A stretch of 64,000 bases of DNA from Planomonospora sp. ID67723 (GTDB lineage Bacteria > Actinomycetota > Actinomycetes > Streptosporangiales > Streptosporangiaceae): contig NZ_JABTEZ010000001.1 of the NCBI RefSeq assembly GCF_015711605.1, positions 124,001 through 188,000 of the forward strand. Direction: 5' to 3'. The notes under the pieces are model-generated. The model did no database searches. It was not told the DNA's origin and saw only the letters and a program-made list of their open reading frames with translations. The position numbers and the translations under genes are program-made. Shown in pieces: positions 61,252 to 64,000 of this stretch (the first letter of the stretch is position 1; each line of letters begins with the position of its first letter).

Positions 61252-62877
61252 GTGGCCGTGACCGACTTTCCTGACCAGGCGTTCGAGCAGCCGGAGCCCA
61301 AGGCGTCCTCGCACAAGGCCGTCACCGACTCCGTGCACGACCGGCTGGTGCCGCCCATGCCGGGAAGCGTCCTGTGGGGCTGGCTCGGCCCGCTCCTGGT
61401 CGCCGGGTTCGGCGCGGTCCTGCGCTTCGTCAACCTCGGGCAGCCGCACGCGGTCATGTTCGACGAGACCTACTACGCCAAGGACGCCTTCGCGCAGCTG
61501 AACTTCGGGTCCGAGCACAACACGGTCAAGGACGCCGACAAGCTCCTGATGCAGGACAACCTGAACATCTGGCAGCAGTGCGCCCCCGAGGAACTCGACA
61601 AGTGCGCCTCCTTCGTCGTGCATCCGCCGCTGGGCAAGTGGCTGATCGCGGGCGGGGAGCAGCTGTTCGGCATGAACCCCTTCGGCTGGCGGTTCGCCGT
61701 GGCGGTGGCCGGGGTGCTGTCGATCCTCATCCTGGCCAGGACCGCCCGCCGGATGACCCGCTCCACCCTGCTGGGCTGCCTGGCCGGACTGCTGCTGGCC
61801 CTTGAGGGACTGCACTTCGTGCTCTCCCGTACGGCGCTGCTGGACATCTTCCTGATGCTGTTCGTGCTGGCCGGCTTCGCCTGCCTGGTGGTCGACCGCG
61901 ACCGTGCCCGCGCCCGCCTCGCCGACTGGTACGTCGCCTCCCCGCCGAGCGAGCAGGGGCCCTGGCTGGGCATGCGCCCGTGGCGGATCGCGGCCGGGGC
62001 CATGCTGGGCGCGGCCTGTGCCGTCAAGTGGTCGGGCGTCTTCTTCCTGCTCGCCTTCGCCGTCATGTCCCTGGTCTGGGACGCCGGCGCCCGGCGCGCC
62101 GTCGGCCTGCGCAGGCCGTACACCGGGGCGCTGAACAAGGACGCACCCACCGCGCTCCTGGCGATGAGCCTGATCCCCGCCGTCACCTACGTCGCCTCCT
62201 GGGCGGGCTGGTTCGCCACCCCGAACGGATGGGGGCGCAACTGGGCGCAGGCGACCTCGCAGGGGCCGTTCTTCTTCGTCTTCGACTCGGCCCGCTCGTG
62301 GCTGGCCTACCACTTCCAGATCCTCGACTTCCACAACGGCCTGTCGACCCCGCACGCCTACCAGTCCGAGCCCTGGCAGTGGCCGCTGCTGCTGCGCCCG
62401 GTGGCGTTCTACTACGAGTCGGTCAAGCCCGGCTGCGGGGACGCCAACGGCTGCTCCCAGGCGGTGCTCGGGGTCGGCACCCCGGTCATCTGGTTCGGCG
62501 CCATCGCCGCGCTGATCGCGATGATCGCCTGGTACGTGGCCACCCGCGACTGGCGGGCCGGGGCCGTGCTGCTGGCCTACGCCGCGGGCTGGCTGCCCTG
62601 GTTCTACTACGCGATCGCGCACAACCGGACGATGTTCCTGTTCTACGCGGTCCCGATGATCCCGTTCATGATCCTGGCGATCGTGCTCGCCGCCGGGCTG
62701 GTCATCGGCCCGGCCGGCGCCCCGCCGCGGCGGCGCATGATCGGGGCGGGGGTCGCGGGGGCGTTCATGCTCCTGGCGCTGGTCAACTTCTGGTGGCTCT
62801 ACCCGGTGCTCACCGCGGAGAGCATCCCGTACGTGGACTGGCACGCTCGCATGCTCTTCAAGAAGGGCTGGATCTGA
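61252..62877 (+). CDS. Protein O-mannosyltransferase (PMT), paralogue 2
   Basis: A 541-aa GT39 enzyme, the inverted partner of the gene at 58624. It has the same catalytic AVMFDETYYAKDAF and membrane layout. The first outer loop is different and longer (FGSEHNTVKDADKLLMQDN, then CAPEELDKC), and so are the second outer loop (KPGCGDANGCSQAVLG) and the C terminus (WHARMLFKKGWI). GTG 61252 or GTG 61258 is the start; neither has a good ribosome-binding site, so expression may be weak or leaderless. Two outer-loop cysteine pairs remain. Differences are concentrated in loops that may recognise acceptors. Confidence 0.9.
   Translation: MAVTDFPDQAFEQPEPKASSHKAVTDSVHDRLVPPMPGSVLWGWLGPLLVAGFGAVLRFVNLGQPHAVMFDETYYAKDAFAQLNFGSEHNTVKDADKLLMQDNLNIWQQCAPEELDKCASFVVHPPLGKWLIAGGEQLFGMNPFGWRFAVAVAGVLSILILARTARRMTRSTLLGCLAGLLLALEGLHFVLSRTALLDIFLMLFVLAGFACLVVDRDRARARLADWYVASPPSEQGPWLGMRPWRIAAGAMLGAACAVKWSGVFFLLAFAVMSLVWDAGARRAVGLRRPYTGALNKDAPTALLAMSLIPAVTYVASWAGWFATPNGWGRNWAQATSQGPFFFVFDSARSWLAYHFQILDFHNGLSTPHAYQSEPWQWPLLLRPVAFYYESVKPGCGDANGCSQAVLGVGTPVIWFGAIAALIAMIAWYVATRDWRAGAVLLAYAAGWLPWFYYAIAHNRTMFLFYAVPMIPFMILAIVLAAGLVIGPAGAPPRRRMIGAGVAGAFMLLALVNFWWLYPVLTAESIPYVDWHARMLFKKGWI
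61621..62153 (+). repeat. Right arm of a 533-bp inverted repeat
   Basis: Reverse complement of 59351-59883. Identity extends to synonymous positions, which normal coding constraint does not explain. Confidence 0.85.
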
Positions 62878-62987
62878 CCGTTCGCATACGAGCCGCTTAG
62901 AGCTGATTTCGTAGGGTAGGCGACGTGCGCGATCCACTACGTCACGTTCATCGTCAGGGCAGGCCGTCATACGGCAGACTGCGGGGC

Positions 62988-64000
62988 ATGCCTGCACCGG
63001 ACGTGGCTGTGCTCCTGCTCGAGATGGAGCGCTCCGAACCCGACTACGCCGAACACGCCCGGAGCGCGATCGAGTGGCTCACCGGCGGCGAGCCGCTGGA
63101 GACGATCACCGAGCTCAACGTGTGCGAGTTCCTGTGGTACACGCTGCCCACCAAGGTGAGCGGCGACCGCCCCGTGATCGCCCACGCGCTGGGAAGACTG
63201 CTGCTGCGCGGCGGGCTGGAGCGCTACGCCGCGCTCTGCGTCGCCCCCGTGACCTCGCAGATCCTGCGCACCTACGCCCGCTCCGGTGAGGACGCGGGCC
63301 TGGCCGCCTACCAGGCGGCGCTGGACGCCACGGGGGTGCTCCCGCCCGACGTGCCGGAACTGCGGTGGAGCTCCATCATGGGCCCGGAGGAGCTGGGCGC
63401 GCACGGCGCCTGCTCAGCCGCGCTGGAGCTCGCCATCGTCTCCGGCGAGCTCGCCCCCGAGTCCTCCGACGACCGCGCGATCCTGACCCGCCACTGGCTC
63501 ACCACGCCCCGCGCCGAACTGGGCGGGGACAACTGGCTCCACCGGGTGCAGGGCGAGCGGCTGAACCGCTGGGTGCTGGGCCGGGGCACGGCCTGGCGCG
63601 AGCTGGCCCAGCCGTTCGAGGTCCGCCTGCACGCTCCGATCCCCGCTCCGGACGGCGACTGCCTGGACGCCCTGCGCCGCGTGCTCCGGCTGGGCCTGCG
63701 GCCCGGCGGGATCCCGCTGACGCCGGAGGGCGACCCCGTCCGCCCGGTGCTTTCCGGGGACCGGTGGAGCGACGAGGAGCTGGACGCGGCCCTGGAGGCC
63801 GCGCAGGAGATGGAGGCGCTGCACCGCACCGGCCACGCGCTGGCGACCACCGCAGGCGGGCGGCGGCTGCTCGACGACCCGGAACTGCTCTGGGAGGCCG
63901 CCACGGCCACGCTGCTGGCGCCGGTGGCCCGGGAGCACGACTTCGGGGCCTCCGCCCGGGAGGTGGCGCTCATGCTGCTGGCGGACGGCCGGCCCGCCGA
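62988..64000 (+). CDS. Unrecognised protein, 3' end outside the window
   Basis: The frame is open from ATG 62988 to the right edge (337 codons, no stop) with normal GC-rich third positions. The product begins MPAPDVAVLLLEMERSEPD and is a soluble, helix-rich, acidic protein without a signal peptide, membrane helix or enzyme motif that I recognise. Tryptophans are regularly spaced (EFLWYTLP, ELRWSSIMG, TRHWLTTP, DNWLHRV, NRWVLGRG). GGGG four bases upstream is a weak ribosome-binding site. It follows pmt paralogue 2 by 110 bp and could be an independent unit. Confidence 0.75.
   Translation, partial: MPAPDVAVLLLEMERSEPDYAEHARSAIEWLTGGEPLETITELNVCEFLWYTLPTKVSGDRPVIAHALGRLLLRGGLERYAALCVAPVTSQILRTYARSGEDAGLAAYQAALDATGVLPPDVPELRWSSIMGPEELGAHGACSAALELAIVSGELAPESSDDRAILTRHWLTTPRAELGGDNWLHRVQGERLNRWVLGRGTAWRELAQPFEVRLHAPIPAPDGDCLDALRRVLRLGLRPGGIPLTPEGDPVRPVLSGDRWSDEELDAALEAAQEMEALHRTGHALATTAGGRRLLDDPELLWEAATATLLAPVAREHDFGASAREVALMLLADGRPA

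Overview
The window is chromosomal DNA of a high-GC Gram-positive actinobacterium, most likely a member of the Streptosporangiales (Streptosporangium/Nonomuraea type). The reasons are very high GC at third codon positions, frequent GTG starts, many 4-base ATGA/GTGA gene overlaps, and the gene order. The housekeeping genes follow a block known from Mycobacterium tuberculosis (pmt, rsmI, metG, tatD, rsmA, ispE, pth, rplY, prs, glmU, a TetR gene, mfd, mazG, eno, ftsB-like, DUF501, ppx), here rearranged and interrupted. No CRISPR array, transposase, prophage or rRNA gene was seen. The only RNA gene is a tRNA-Gln(UUG).

Layout. 0-12 kb: the 5' end of a type II NADH dehydrogenase gene with a perfect Rex-type operator, a family 5 uracil-DNA glycosylase, a secreted four-repeat protein of unknown function, then the conserved minus-strand genes mfd, SurA-like lipoprotein, mazG, eno, ftsB-like, DUF501 and ppx. 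11.8-31 kb: an accessory island. It holds a methyltransferase, an APS kinase fused to a degenerate ATP-sulfurylase domain, a TauE/SafE permease, a secreted glycoside hydrolase lipoprotein and a complete Wzx/Wzy-type polysaccharide machinery (Wzz-like, Wzy-like, flippase, initiating phosphoglycosyltransferase, two further glycosyltransferases, an APH-fold kinase). Three sulfotransferases and a cysQ-cysD-cysN operon complete it. Together these genes could make PAPS, build a lipid-linked glycan, sulfate it, export and polymerise it, and remove the by-product PAP. This is best read as a sulfated exopolysaccharide or cell-wall glycan locus inserted between mfd and the pth-rplY-prs-glmU group.

31-42 kb: pth, rplY, prs, glmU and tRNA-Gln, then a delta-9 desaturase, a TetR regulator with an unusual charged helical repeat tail, and a polyphosphate group (ppk1, a mutT1-like Nudix/phosphatase fusion, a CYTH-CHAD protein; ppx lies at 2.7 kb). 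42-49 kb: trans-aconitate methyltransferase with its divergent TamR regulator and operators, a PadR/CPBP-protease pair, an ABC-F ATPase, ispE and rsmA.

49-64 kb: a membrane Ser/Thr kinase translationally coupled to a secreted FG-GAP beta-propeller protein, tatD, metG, a polyprenyl-phosphate-type glycosyltransferase and a large membrane glycosyltransferase. Then come two inverted paralogues of protein O-mannosyltransferase flanking rsmI, which share long nucleotide-identical blocks, and an unrecognised gene running off the right edge.

Strands, reading frames and motifs were read by eye. Product names rest on motif recognition, not on database searches.
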